A DNA stretch of 64,000 nt from Pratylenchus scribneri (lineage: Eukaryota > Nematoda > Chromadorea > Rhabditida > Pratylenchidae): assembly GCA_030063045.1 (NCBI GenBank), contig JAQSEB010000112.1:310001-374000 (forward strand). Reading direction: 5' to 3'. Positions 24,901 through 35,764 of the stretch are shown one piece after another (within the stretch, counting starts at the first letter, position 1; each line of letters begins with the position of its first letter). The translations under genes and the position numbers were made by a program. The notes under the pieces were generated by a model, which saw only the letters and a program-made list of their open reading frames with translations, did no database searches and had not been told where the DNA came from.

Positions 24901-27900
24901 GGAATTTTTTTTATATTATTTTTATAAATGATGACCAATTTTCCGGGTTCGATGCCCAATTGCCTAAATTCGACTTGTGCCCAATTATCAATCCACCTTT
25001 CAATGAGATTGAAGATGACTTGAGTCAAGTATTTTTTGTTAATTGAATTTCCACAGCTAAAATTGAGAAAAACATTTTCCCAGAATTTTAGGCTGATAAC
25101 AATTTTCCCTCTAACTAAGCTTTTAAATGAATTGCCAGACTAAGTTAGTACCATATTGAATAGATAAATTATTCCTTACAATTATAAACTAATTTAAAAA
25201 TTTATTTTCATCCTCATGTTCCATTTAAAGAACCAAATGAAGAGAAAATTGAGGAGATGTTTCGCTTAAATTATTTGGTTGCATTCCGAACAAAAAATGA
25301 ATTAGTGAGGGAAAAAGCAGCATTGAAGATATTCATTTTGATTGGGGTGGAACATTTGGATAAAGAATTTGGGAGAGAAGGAGGGGATTTGAAAAAGGAA
25401 TGGATGGAAAAATATCGACCAATTTTCTTCTTTTATTTGGATCAAACGGCGGATGATTGGAAATTATGTGAAAAAAATGGAATAATTTATCGGATTATGC
25501 TTTATAAATTGAGGAAATTTATGATGGAAAAGAATTGGAAAAATGAAGATTGGAATTTGCATTCGGAATTGATTGTCGAATTCATAAGATTGAGGAGAGA
25601 TCATGATCAGGGAATGATGAATCCGGAGGCTTATAAAGATGAAAAGGAAATGTTGAAGAAGGATAATAAAAAAATTATTTCCAAATTGAGGGAAAAATTT
25701 TCAGAATTGGATTCGAACATTTACGATCTTCAACTTGGTATAAAAATTTTAATTAATTAATTAAATTATTTGGTGAATATTTTAGAAGATGAAGAAGAAA
25801 TATTCAATTTTCTTGATACTGGAATCAGAAAAAAGGTTAACAATTTTATTTGAAATTTTATTTATTTTATTTATAATTAATTTATTACATTTAAATAGAT
25901 TTTAATTTTAAATATAATTTAAAATCAAATAATTCTTTCGTATAGAAAAATTAATATTTTAGGGCCAAAAACTTGGCAAAATTGTATTTCTTTTTAAACC
26001 CATTTTTATATAAAACACTATTCCTATCCATTCTTATCCAACACAAAGCCAAAACACTCAATATTGATAGAGATATATGGCCTTAAAATTAAATTTTATA
26101 ATGTCTCGATTGAAATTGAAGCCTCGGTTTGGGAATCGAGAATTTTGACCTTTTCCTAATTCTTAATTATTTCCAAATAAAGAGCGATTTTTGGTGGATG
26201 ATTCGTTTATCCAACGGGGGAAAAGCTCACATCAAAGGAAAAAAGGGGGGGGGGCTCCAAAGGATGTAAAAATCCGTATTTATACCGAGTGGATGGACTC
26301 GGATGGTTGAGAAAATTCCTCTCACTTCCACCATATTGGAAGCAAATTGAGAGGAGAAAATTACAACATAAGATTCCCACTTCTATTATTGGAAGAAGCA
26401 TCGCTGGGAAAAGAGAAAGAATGATAACTAAGTTATTTTGAGATGGGAAAATGATAAGTTAATTTGGAATTAGAAAGATTAAGAATTTCGGACACGACAC
26501 TCCCGTGCCAAAAATGAAAAGAGGTATAATAGATGTTAATTAGAAATCAACGATGATGAAATAATATATAATTATAAGAGTAGATAAAGATAAGATAATG
26601 TTGATTCAGTGAATAATCGGGGGTTGGCTTGAAGGATGCCTATCAAATTTGGAGCCGGATTATGTTAAAATTGGAGCCGAATAGTGACAACAAATTGGAG
26701 CCGAATAATGGCAAATTTGAAGCCAGATATAGGCAAAATTGGAGCCGAATAGTGGCAAGGAATGGAAGAAGGCCAAAGATGTTGGCGTGCAGTGTTGCCC
26801 AATGATGGCGTGCATTGTAGCCTATGATGGCGTGAATTGTTGTTGCCAGGGGTGTTGGCGTGCAGTGATGTTCCCCCCAATGAAGCCCAATGGAATGATG
26901 CCAAAGGTGCCCAATGGAATAATGCCGATGATGGCCTGAATTGTTGCCAACGGTTGTGGCGGGAATTGCCGATGATGGCCTGATTGATGCCGGATAATGG
27001 CTTGCATTGGCGCTCATTGATTCCCAATGAAAGACGCAAAGTGATGCCAGGGGTGTTGGCGTGCATTGATAAGATATCCCCCAATGGTGCCCAATGGAAT
27101 GAACAATGAAACCCAATGGTGCCCAATTGAATAATGCCCATGATGGCCTGGATTGTTGCCAACGGTTGTGGCGGAAATAATGACGGATAATGGCCAAGGA
27201 ATAGTTGGCGATTAATAAAATCTGTTTAAATTGGGTGCCAGCGAATTGGCGGATAAAGGGAATGCCAACGAATTGGCGGATAAAAGGAATGCCAGCGAAT
27301 TGGCGGATAAAGGGAATGCCAGCGAATTGGCGGATAAAGGGAATGCCAGCGAATTGGCGGATAAAAATGCCACGAATTGGCGGATAAAATAAAAATGCCA
27401 CGAATTGGCGATAAATATAGCCGATGATTGGCAAAGAAATCGTCAAAAAAAATTAGGGAAATATATTCTATTTAGGGCGAGAAGAGGCCCGTAAAATAGA
27501 AATGGATTACATATTTGGAATACTTAAATAATGGAATAATTATAAAAAGGAAAAAGGCAGGGTTTGCCTTTGAAGGGAAAGATTGGAATAAGACTATCTT
27601 GCTTATTAGATGGATAATTTGCATTAATTAATAATTGGTTTAGGCTGGAAAAAGCGGTAGTGAAATTAAAATATAAATTTATTTAAATAACGATGGCGAA
27701 TAAAACGCCTTTAATTTGGAAGATTGATTGAGGCAAAATGCCTTAGGATAGGTAAATCTGATATAATAAATTAAGCGCAATTAATAGGAAAAAATAAGGT
27801 TAATTTGGTAAAATTAAATGAGAGAATCCTTTTCCATTTTGGGAGAATAAATTGGGATATAACAAATATTAATCTGGAAAAGGAATTGGGAATTTCTCCG

Positions 27901-30900
27901 TGTAATTGAGGAGAAATTATTTAATATTAAATAAAAGAGAAAAGGCAAGACTTATTTGCTCGCGATATGAGCGGATAATTAGGAAAATTAATAATTAAAA
28001 AGGGAATAAATAAGTGGTATTGTTCCACGGTTGAGCTGTCTCGATTGAAATTGAAGCCTCGGTTTGGGAATCGAGAATTTTGACCTTTTCCTAATTCTTA
28101 ATTATTTCCAAATAAAGAGCGATTTTTGGTGGATGATTCGTTTATCCAACGGGGGAAAAGCTCACATCAAAGGAAAAAAAGGGGGGGGGGGGCTCCAAAG
28201 GATGTAAAAATCCGTATTTATACCGAGTGGATGGACTCGGATGGTTGAGAAAATTCCTCTCACTTCCACCATATTGGAAGCAAATTGAGAGGAGAAAATT
28301 ACAACATAAGATTCCCACTTCTATTATTGGAAGAAGCATCGCTGGGAAAAGAGAAAGAATGATAACTAAGTTATTTTGAGATGGGAAAATGATAAGTTAA
28401 TTTGGAATTAGAAAGATTAAGAATTTCGGACACGACAATAAAATTTTATTAATTCTCTCATTTATTTAAGAAGGCCTTCATAATACCACAGGCAATTAAA
28501 GGTATATTTTGTGTTTTAGCAATAATTTTTTCCAAAATTAATTTAAGATTATTTTTCTTGGAATTCCAATTTTTTGGCTCCCTATAAAGAATACATTATG
28601 GAGAATGATGAAGAGAAAATGGAAGAATTGAAAGAACAGGTGAATTTGGATGCAACACTTTGGCATTATAAAACTATTTTTGATAATTTATTTGAATCGC
28701 TCAACAAAAAATTGGATAAGTCAAGTTGGCCAATAAAATTTATAAACAATTGGGAATATTTGAAAAAATACAAAGCCGGAAATTATCAAACAAAAATACG
28801 AAAATTATGCGAATTACAATATTTTATTGAAAATTCAATGATTAAAAATGATGATATTAAAAAATTGGATGAATGGAAGAATTTTAAGGTAAGAATAAGG
28901 AAGACAATAATATACAATTATATGCATAATTAGATTTAAAAAATGTGAAATGAGACATGACATTTGACATCTCAGTGTGCATTTTAGGAAAATAAATGTT
29001 TTTTGGGGTGCTAGTTCATCTCCACAATTCTGGAAATATGGGCATGTCCACAAATTCTGCAAATATAAATTTTTTGACTTCTAATAAATCAGAAACCGGT
29101 TTTAGACCCTACAAACCTTATACCATTTTGTAGATCTCATCGAGACGCATCTAATGGTATATACTAAATGTTCCAAAAGTTAAAGAGTTAAACCGTTTTA
29201 ACCATATTTTTATGTTTTTGGTATAAAACTCTTTAATTTTGGACCAAAACATGACAAATATTATAACATTCGATGCGTCTCGATGAGATCTACAAAATAG
29301 TATAAGGTTTGTAGGGTCTAAAACCGGTTTCTGATTTATTAGAAGTCAAAAACTTAAATTTGCAGAATTTGTGGACAGCAGGCCCATATTTGCAGAGCCC
29401 TTTGTCTATTGTGGAGATGACCACGGACGGTTTTTTGGTTTGCTTAAAAATAAAAAAAATTTATTTAAATTTTCAATTTACATATGGAAAATCTTTATTT
29501 TTGAGAATGCCTCGGGATGCCACATGGCCTAATTAAGAAAATTATAAAAGTTTATATAAGAATAAGAAGGATAGGGGATTGGGGTGCTCAACAATTACTT
29601 ACAAAAATTACCAATTATTACGGGGTCTGAATAGATAAATAAATTAGGAATTTTATTGTGGAATGATATAAGATTAAAAATCGGAATCTCATCGGCAACA
29701 AAAATTTTATTATTTACAAAAATTGTGGAAAGTGTTTTTTAGGGAAATTTTATGTTATGACATTTCTGGGAGATTAAATTTCCCTATTGTACATAATCCG
29801 TTCCAATCCAAATCCGGGCAATTCGGTCTCAAAGCCCAAATTCGTTAATTGTCGGACATTTCCATCCAAAATTGGGAATTTCTTATTTGGCGGGCATTTT
29901 ATATTAATCAATCAATGAATAATTTTTTCACAGGATTTACCAAAAATTACAAATATTAATTGTGATGATGATCAACGAGTTGATGGCATTAGTTTATTAA
30001 TTATTGAGCAACATAGAGTTGAAATTAAAAAGAAAATATATTTTGAATATTTGGATTGGTTGATAACAAATTTTGAAGAATTTCAACAATTCCTCCTGGA
30101 ACTTGATACGAAATTCAAATTAAATTTAATAAATATTTTAAATGTGGAGAAGAAAGAAGGATTAGAAAAATTTGAATTATTCGAAAAATTGGAGAAAAAG
30201 CATCCAAAATGGCTTAAAATTGGTCCGATTTTTATTTTTATTTTAAAATTTTGAATTCAAATATTGAATTATAGATGAAATGAATATGAATATGCGAATG
30301 GAATTGTATAAAACAATTTTAAAAATCAAAGACTATTTGCCAGAATCCAAAAATAGCCAAAGACGAATTGCAATGGCAACAATGATTGGAGAAATAAAAA
30401 AGGCTCAAAATGCTTCAGAAAAATGTGGATTAGGCGTTGATTATCCAGAACATTTTGAAACAATAAAGAGGCAAATTGCCAAATGGCTGGAAGAAATATA
30501 TAAAAAGGGAGGGGAAAATTTTGATTCAAAGGAGAATATTTGCATATTAACTGGTTTTAGGCAACTTATCAAAATTGAAATGGAATATATTGAAGGTTAA
30601 AATAGTTGATAAAATAAATATAAAATAATTTATAAATTTAAGAAGAACAAGTTTATTGTTTGAAATATACCAGAAAAGAAAATTTAATTAAAGAATATAA
30701 TGGTGAATTTTGTAAAAAAGAAGAAATGCACGATTTTGCATGGGATTTACAAAAAGAATATTTAGAAAAAGAGCATCAAAATTTTATAATGGAAATGACC
30801 CAGGGCAATTTGGATAATGGTGAAATTAAGAAATTAATTAGTAAATTTGGTGGAATGAATCGACTATGGTTATTAGTGCCAAATTCAACGGAAAGCCCAT

Positions 30901-32680
30901 TTTTACCCGAGAAAGGTAAATTTTTAAAGTATTTCAAAAATTTTAAATAAAAATCAATTTTGCTCCATATGTTTAAATTCAAAACTAGATTCGAATTTTC
31001 TATTCCTTTTTGTTTCATCACTTAACAATATTTTATAATATAAATAATTTTTATTTTATCGAAATTTTTTTAAAATATTCAAGGCTAATAAACAACAATT
31101 TTTAATATTTTGTTTTTTCCTTTTGCCTCTAATTAGCTTTAATGAAAATATGTTTATAAATGATAAAATAAAATTTAATTGTAATCTATTGCGCAAAATT
31201 CATATCCTTTTTTAAAAACTAATTTAAAAAATTTAAAGATTTTTCCATGGACTACATTTTACGTGAACATTTCATGGAAGCTCTTTATGCTCAAAATGAA
31301 GAAGATCGAGTTGCTAACAAATTGGCTGTGAATTATTTCAGTTGGGCTCGTCATATTGACAAGAAATTGGAAAATATGAAAAAATTGGAAAATTTAGAAG
31401 GAACAAATCCTACAATTTTAGCTCAAATATGGCAAAAGAGAGAAATACGAATAAAGTTATTAAGTAAATCTTTAAAAAAATTTACATTAAATTTGGTTAC
31501 ACTTTTCAGATAAATATGATGGATTGGGAAATACGAAATTGGATTCATTAAAGGCCAGAAAAATTTATTTGGCAAGGTTCCATTTGGATATTCTGGAATT
31601 AATTCAAAAAACAGAGAAAGAAGTTTTCACGAAAGAAAAATTAGAGGAAATTTTTGATCAAATTTTGAGGAGATGGAAATATGTAAAATATGATAAAGAA
31701 TGGGAAGAAAACAAAGACAAAAAATTGACCGAATATTTTAATCGAATTCATGAATTCAATCGAAAAGAATTGATGGAACAATTTAACACACATATTTCGT
31801 TGGGAAATGAAGAAAGCTTAGCGAGGAAGAATTTCTTTGCTCGAATAATCGAAAGTAAGACAAATTTATTTTGCAAAAAATAAACCCTTATTAAGGTTTA
31901 AAAAATAAAGACGCAAAAAATATATTTGTCCAATTGATTGGAGGGAATGGAATCAATAAAATGTGGGAAAAATTTAAACCTAAAAAAGAGGAAAATATTC
32001 AAAAAGGAAATGAAATGGCTGAAATTGAAACAAATGTTGATGAGGCTCTAAAAACGTTGGAGGATAATTCTTTGAAAAAAGAAATAATTGAAGAGAAAGA
32101 AGCTGGTATTTCTTCAAACAAAGAAAATATCGAGACAATGGAAAATGCGGCATCGAGTCTAAAAATTCCATTAGAAAATGGTAAGAAAGAAAATGGATTA
32201 ATTATTAAAATAAAATTTTTAATAATTATTCCAGCAATAGATAGTGATTTGGTCGAATCGAGTAGAAATGCTCCGAATCCAATATTGTTGGAAAAAATTC
32301 AACAACATAGCAGCAGTAAAATACACTCAGAGGATTCCGAGTTACATAATGATAAAAGAGAAGGGCATCAAAAGAAAGAGGAAACTTTTGAAGAAAATAA
32401 TCAAACAATAGAATCCAAAAGAATTAGCGGAAATCCAGTCAGCCCTAAAAAAGAAAATGAAATTAAAAAAGTATTAAGAAAAAAGAACAGCATGCGAAGT
32501 AATCAGAAATTCAGGAAAAATAGAAAGGAAAGGAAAGCAAGAAAAAAAGCCGAACAAGAAGAAAAATGGCGAAACAAAGCCAGGGAAAAAGCAGAAGCTG
32601 ATAAAATTACATTGGAAGAGGAAAAGAAACAAATTAATGAACATTTAATTATTGAAGAGGTTAAGGGAAAAATTCATTGA
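21936..32680 (+). CDS. Very long secreted, charged, alpha-helical protein of unknown function (~1,445 aa)
   Basis: Fourteen exons: 21936-22026, 22081-22746, 24172-24696, 25231-25737, 25786-25835, 28471-28501, 28590-28888, 29934-30222, 30275-30595, 30643-30915, 31239-31463, 31510-31854, 31911-32180 and 32235-32680 (TGA). All joins are in phase. A signal peptide opens it (MSKKFSNKIIAISSTLIAFLF...). The rest is rich in Lys, Glu, Asn, Ile and Leu with little Gly or Pro: helical, partly coiled-coil, ending in a K/E/R-rich segment (R-K-E-R-K-A-R-K-K-A-E-Q-E-E-K). Several exons start with similar helices, and most exons are phase 1-1 with a split Gly/Asp/Glu codon, suggesting growth by exon duplication. 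No known domain is recognised. A gttaag donor at 32660 could instead splice to the downstream poly(A)-polymerase exon. Introns hold an LTR element and fold-backs. Confidence 0.65.
23131..23485. repeat. Palindromic MITE, copy 1 (intron 2 of the long helical gene)
   Basis: The outer arms are cgacacttgcggacgaaatg and catttcgtccgcaagtgtcg with minor differences; the inner arms are gacatcaaaagttttggtc... and their complement. A diverged copy lies at about 36385-36735. Confidence 0.7.
23536..23935. repeat. GGTAAA/TTTACC-rich repetitive tract
   Basis: Dense short inverted and direct repeats of ggtaaa, ttacca and actggtaa units; each can pair with many others. The ORFs at 23652-24081 arise from this tract and are not considered genes. 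Confidence 0.5.
26102..28437. mobile_element. Non-autonomous LTR retrotransposon, recent (2.34 kb)
   Basis: Two long terminal repeats, 26102-26499 and 28037-28437, both TGTCTCGATTG...CACGACA with canonical TG...CA ends, are nearly identical; the differences I see are in G/A homopolymers. The element is flanked by a 4-bp target duplication ATAA (26098-26101 and 28438-28441). The ~1.5-kb interior has no gag, protease, reverse transcriptase, RNase H or integrase reading frame, and I could not identify a primer-binding site or polypurine tract. It is therefore a TRIM/LARD-like element needing a partner. It sits in an intron of the long helical gene. Confidence 0.85.
26640..27430. repeat. Minisatellite inside the LTR element
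   Basis: About seven 27-bp units of gaattggcggataaagggaa-tgccagc run from about 27243 to 27405, with older, diverged units (tggagccgaatagtggca, ccaatggaatgatgcc) before them. On the minus strand this gives a long spurious ORF with repeated I-R-Q-F-A-G-I-P-F. Confidence 0.75.
29016..29420. repeat. Palindromic MITE in an intron of the long helical gene
   Basis: Arms tcatctccacaa...ttctgcaaat...gacttctaataaatcagaaa and their complement, with a short unpaired centre near 29190-29240; about 405 bp. Confidence 0.7.
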
Positions 32681-32714
32681 ATTTTCAATAAATAATTTAA
32701 TATTTCAAATTAAG

Positions 32715-35336
32715 CTCGTAGAAATGTTAAAAAATAAAGGATATGGAGAATTCCCAGATCCAGATGCGATTGAAGAAAGCGAGAAGAGAAGGATGGCAAG
32801 AAGGAAAAAATATTTAAATCAAAGTGAATTTGTAATCTTGGAAATGATGGAAATATTGGCAAAATGGGTGAGTGAGAATAAATAAGGACCAATGAAAAAT
32901 TTAGATTTACAATTTGTAGATTAGATTATTTACAAATTGTAAGTTTCCAATATCCAATTTAAATGCAAATTTAGGTACTTATGTACTTTGTGTGCACACT
33001 TTTTGTCAAAAGTGAAAAAGTGAAGGGTCCCCCTATGGTCTGGCATATTTCGGGTTAGGGTCAGTAAGGGTTGGGTTAGGGCTAAGATGGGATAAGAATG
33101 ATCTTTCGGGTATCCTAAACCCAAACCCTCACCCAAACCCTAAAACCCAAAGGGGGAACCAAGCACTTTTCAAAAGTGTGCACACAAAGTACATAAGTAC
33201 CCAAATTTACAATTGTAATTTTGTTTTACAGTTAACAGTTGTAATTTTGTTTTACAATTGCTATTTTATTTTACAATTGCTATTTTATTTTACTTAATAT
33301 ATTTTTATTTGCCATTGTACTACTTAAAAACTGATTTAAAATTAATTATTTTTCCACCAAAAAATCACATTTTTAGAATAAAGAAAGCAGATTACTAATT
33401 TCGGGTTCAATGCAATTAAAATTGAATTCAATCGATTCTGACATTGATTTAATTGTACTTTTGCCATATGGGGCAAGTGAAAATTGGGCAAATGAATTTG
33501 AAAAGAATTTTATGGGAGATCCAAAATCAAAATGTGTCAAGAATAAATGCGAAAATGGAGACCAAATTTCACTTTATTGTTTTCTTTGTCAGGTTAAGTA
33601 TAAAAAAATAATAAATTATATAAAATTTTATAGGCAGAAAAAGTGTTTTTATTAGAAAAAATCTATGGCCATGTTCCCCTTATAAAAATTCGTAAAAGAA
33701 ATATTTCCGTTGACATAAATATGGCACTAGTACTGAAAGAATTGCTTAGAAATTTTCCAACAATTGATCAACAGCAACAAAAATTGGAAAATTACAAGAA
33801 AATGAAAAAGAAAATGAAAGAAATAATGAAAAATCAGCCAAGTTTGGATCAAATTGATCAATTATTTCGAAATATAGTTATTCAAATTGGAAAGGAACAG
33901 ATTGAAAAAGAAAAAAGAGAAAAAGGAGAAAATAATGAAAAGATAAATGGAAATGATTTAAGAAATGGGATAGAGTTAGAAGAATATGTTGGGACCAAAA
34001 TGTTGCGTCTAAATCCAGGGGATAAAAGGAATGGAATGATTTCCACATTGTCTGGTAAAAAATTAATTATTATGCCACTTTATTAAATTAGGAAAATTAA
34101 TAATACAAATATAATATATTAAAATTATTTCTTTTATTAGGATATCGAGCCAATAAACAAATTATTGAATTGTTGCCAAAGGATGAAATTTACAGGAATT
34201 TCCAAATTGCCTATTCAACTCTGAAATTATGGTTAAAAAGTATGTGTTGAATATTTATGTGCTAATTTAATAAATTGAAATTTAATAGATCATTTCATAT
34301 ATGGTGGCATTTTTGGTTTCTTCAATGGGACAACATTGACCGTGATGATTTGCAAATTGGCAATGGAATTAGGGGAAATGCATCGGCCATTGAAATAGTG
34401 GAACAATTCTTTCATAAATATCACAAGTAAATTAAATAACAAATATTTGAATTGATTTGAATTTTCAGAAGAGAAAATGAAGTTTTGGAAAGAATTGAAT
34501 TGGAATTCAAGAAAAATTATAAAAATATTAGCAATGTATTGGACTGGTTCCCATATGAAAATGCCAAGGGCTGGCAAGTGATTACGCCTGGATTTCCCAC
34601 TCAAAATGCGGCATTCTCAATTATTCCCCCATCCGATCGAATTATCAATGCAGAATTGGGCATTGGTTGGACTAAATAAAAATAAATTAATTAATTTTAA
34701 TTTAGGCTTGGAAAAAGTTGGCAAAATTCGAAAATTAATTGAAATGGCCAGTGAACCATCGCCAAATATAATTCGTGAAAGAATAACGAATTTTTTATTT
34801 TCATCACAGAAATTTGAAGACAAAGTAAGCAAATAATTTAATATTAATAAAATTATTTCCATTAAAATAGTACCCACATTTTATGGCCATTGTTTGTAAA
34901 TATTCACAAAGAAATGGAAATTCGTTGGCATTTTGTAACTTTCTTCAGCTCAAACTTCGTATTGAACTTCCAAAAATCGATGTACCACAAATTGATTATT
35001 TCCATATAAAACCTGAAAAAATATTGGATAAAAAAATTTGTCCAGAAAAATTTCGATTAGAAAATGAGGAAAAATTTTGTACAAGTTGGTTGGCCGGCAT
35101 CAAATTGAAGAATGATGTATGGAATTAATAAAAATGAATAATTTTAATTTAATTTTCAACAGATTAATGTTGAAAATGTCGAATTGGAGGCCGCCATTAA
35201 TGGAAATTCAAAACAATTAATCGTAAAAATCAAAGAAGAATTTTATAGAAAATTTCCTGAAGCTGCAAAAGAAGAGGAAAAATTTGATATTATTTTCAAC
35301 TATTTTTCCAAAAAAGATTTACCCAAATGGAATTAG
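32715..35336 (+). CDS. Poly(A) polymerase-like nucleotidyltransferase, one frameshift
   Basis: Exons: 32715-32867, 33377-33592, 33634-34054, 34141-34239, 34289-34426, 34469-34665, 34706-34824, 34871-35116 and 35163-35336. The nucleotidyltransferase signature S-G-S-M-Q-L ... D-S-D-I-D-L and the third Asp in I-S-V-D-I-N-M-A are intact. The central domain F-I-Y-G-G-I-F-G-F-F-N-G and the PAP RNA-binding-side motif I-T-P-G-F-P-T-Q-N follow in normal order. The family adds adenosines to RNA 3' ends. Exon 34289-34426 loses frame at a GGGG run near 34372 (stop TAG 34396), while the frame one base over carries the expected N-A-S-A-I-E-I-V-E-Q-F-F and rejoins the next exon in phase. The first exon has only an internal Met; phase 0 fits splicing from 32659 of the gene upstream, so a fusion is possible. 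Confidence 0.75.
32967..33208. repeat. Palindromic MITE in an intron of the polymerase-like gene
   Basis: Arms aaatttaggtacttatgtac... and gtacataagtacccaaattt; inside are aagtgaagggtccccctatg and an inverted counterpart. Same family as 3788-3926. Confidence 0.75.
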
Positions 35337-35764
35337 TAACAACAAAAATTAAAAATTAATTGATTTTTAAAAATTTATTGCACTTTATGAATCCACAATT
35401 TTCCATTTTTAAATTGTTTACAAAAATAAAAGTAAGTAAATTTTGACAGGTGATTTTAGGTATATATTTTCATTTTTTGGAATATTTATAAATTAAAAAA
35501 AATTGTTAGGTCAACAATTATGATATACCAATAAGACTTTCAATATCGGGGTTTTATTTCTGTAAGATTTCTTCTATTTTGGTTCTTTTAATTTCATCAA
35601 TTTTTGAAAATGAAAAGCAGTGATTTATTTGGGATATTGGCAAATTCCCCAAAAAATGTTGATGTATTTAATTTTACCGAAATATTCATTTATTCAAATC
35701 TCAAATGCCAATTCATTTTTTTATTCAAATTTTAACTTTGTTTCAACAATAAAAAACAAAATAA
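35337..35764. other. Convergent intergenic spacer
   Basis: 428 bases between the ends of the polymerase-like gene (plus) and the pepsin-like gene (minus). Only 3' UTR-like AT-rich DNA is seen. Confidence 0.5.

Noticed and set aside
27243..27405. Regularly spaced repeats that could suggest a CRISPR array
   Set aside because: Units are directly tandem without unique spacers, and the genome is eukaryotic.
26643..27446. 267-residue minus-strand ORF with repeated I-R-Q-F-A-G-I-P-F
   Set aside because: Lies wholly in the minisatellite interior of the LTR element; the unit length of 27 bases keeps the frame open without coding.
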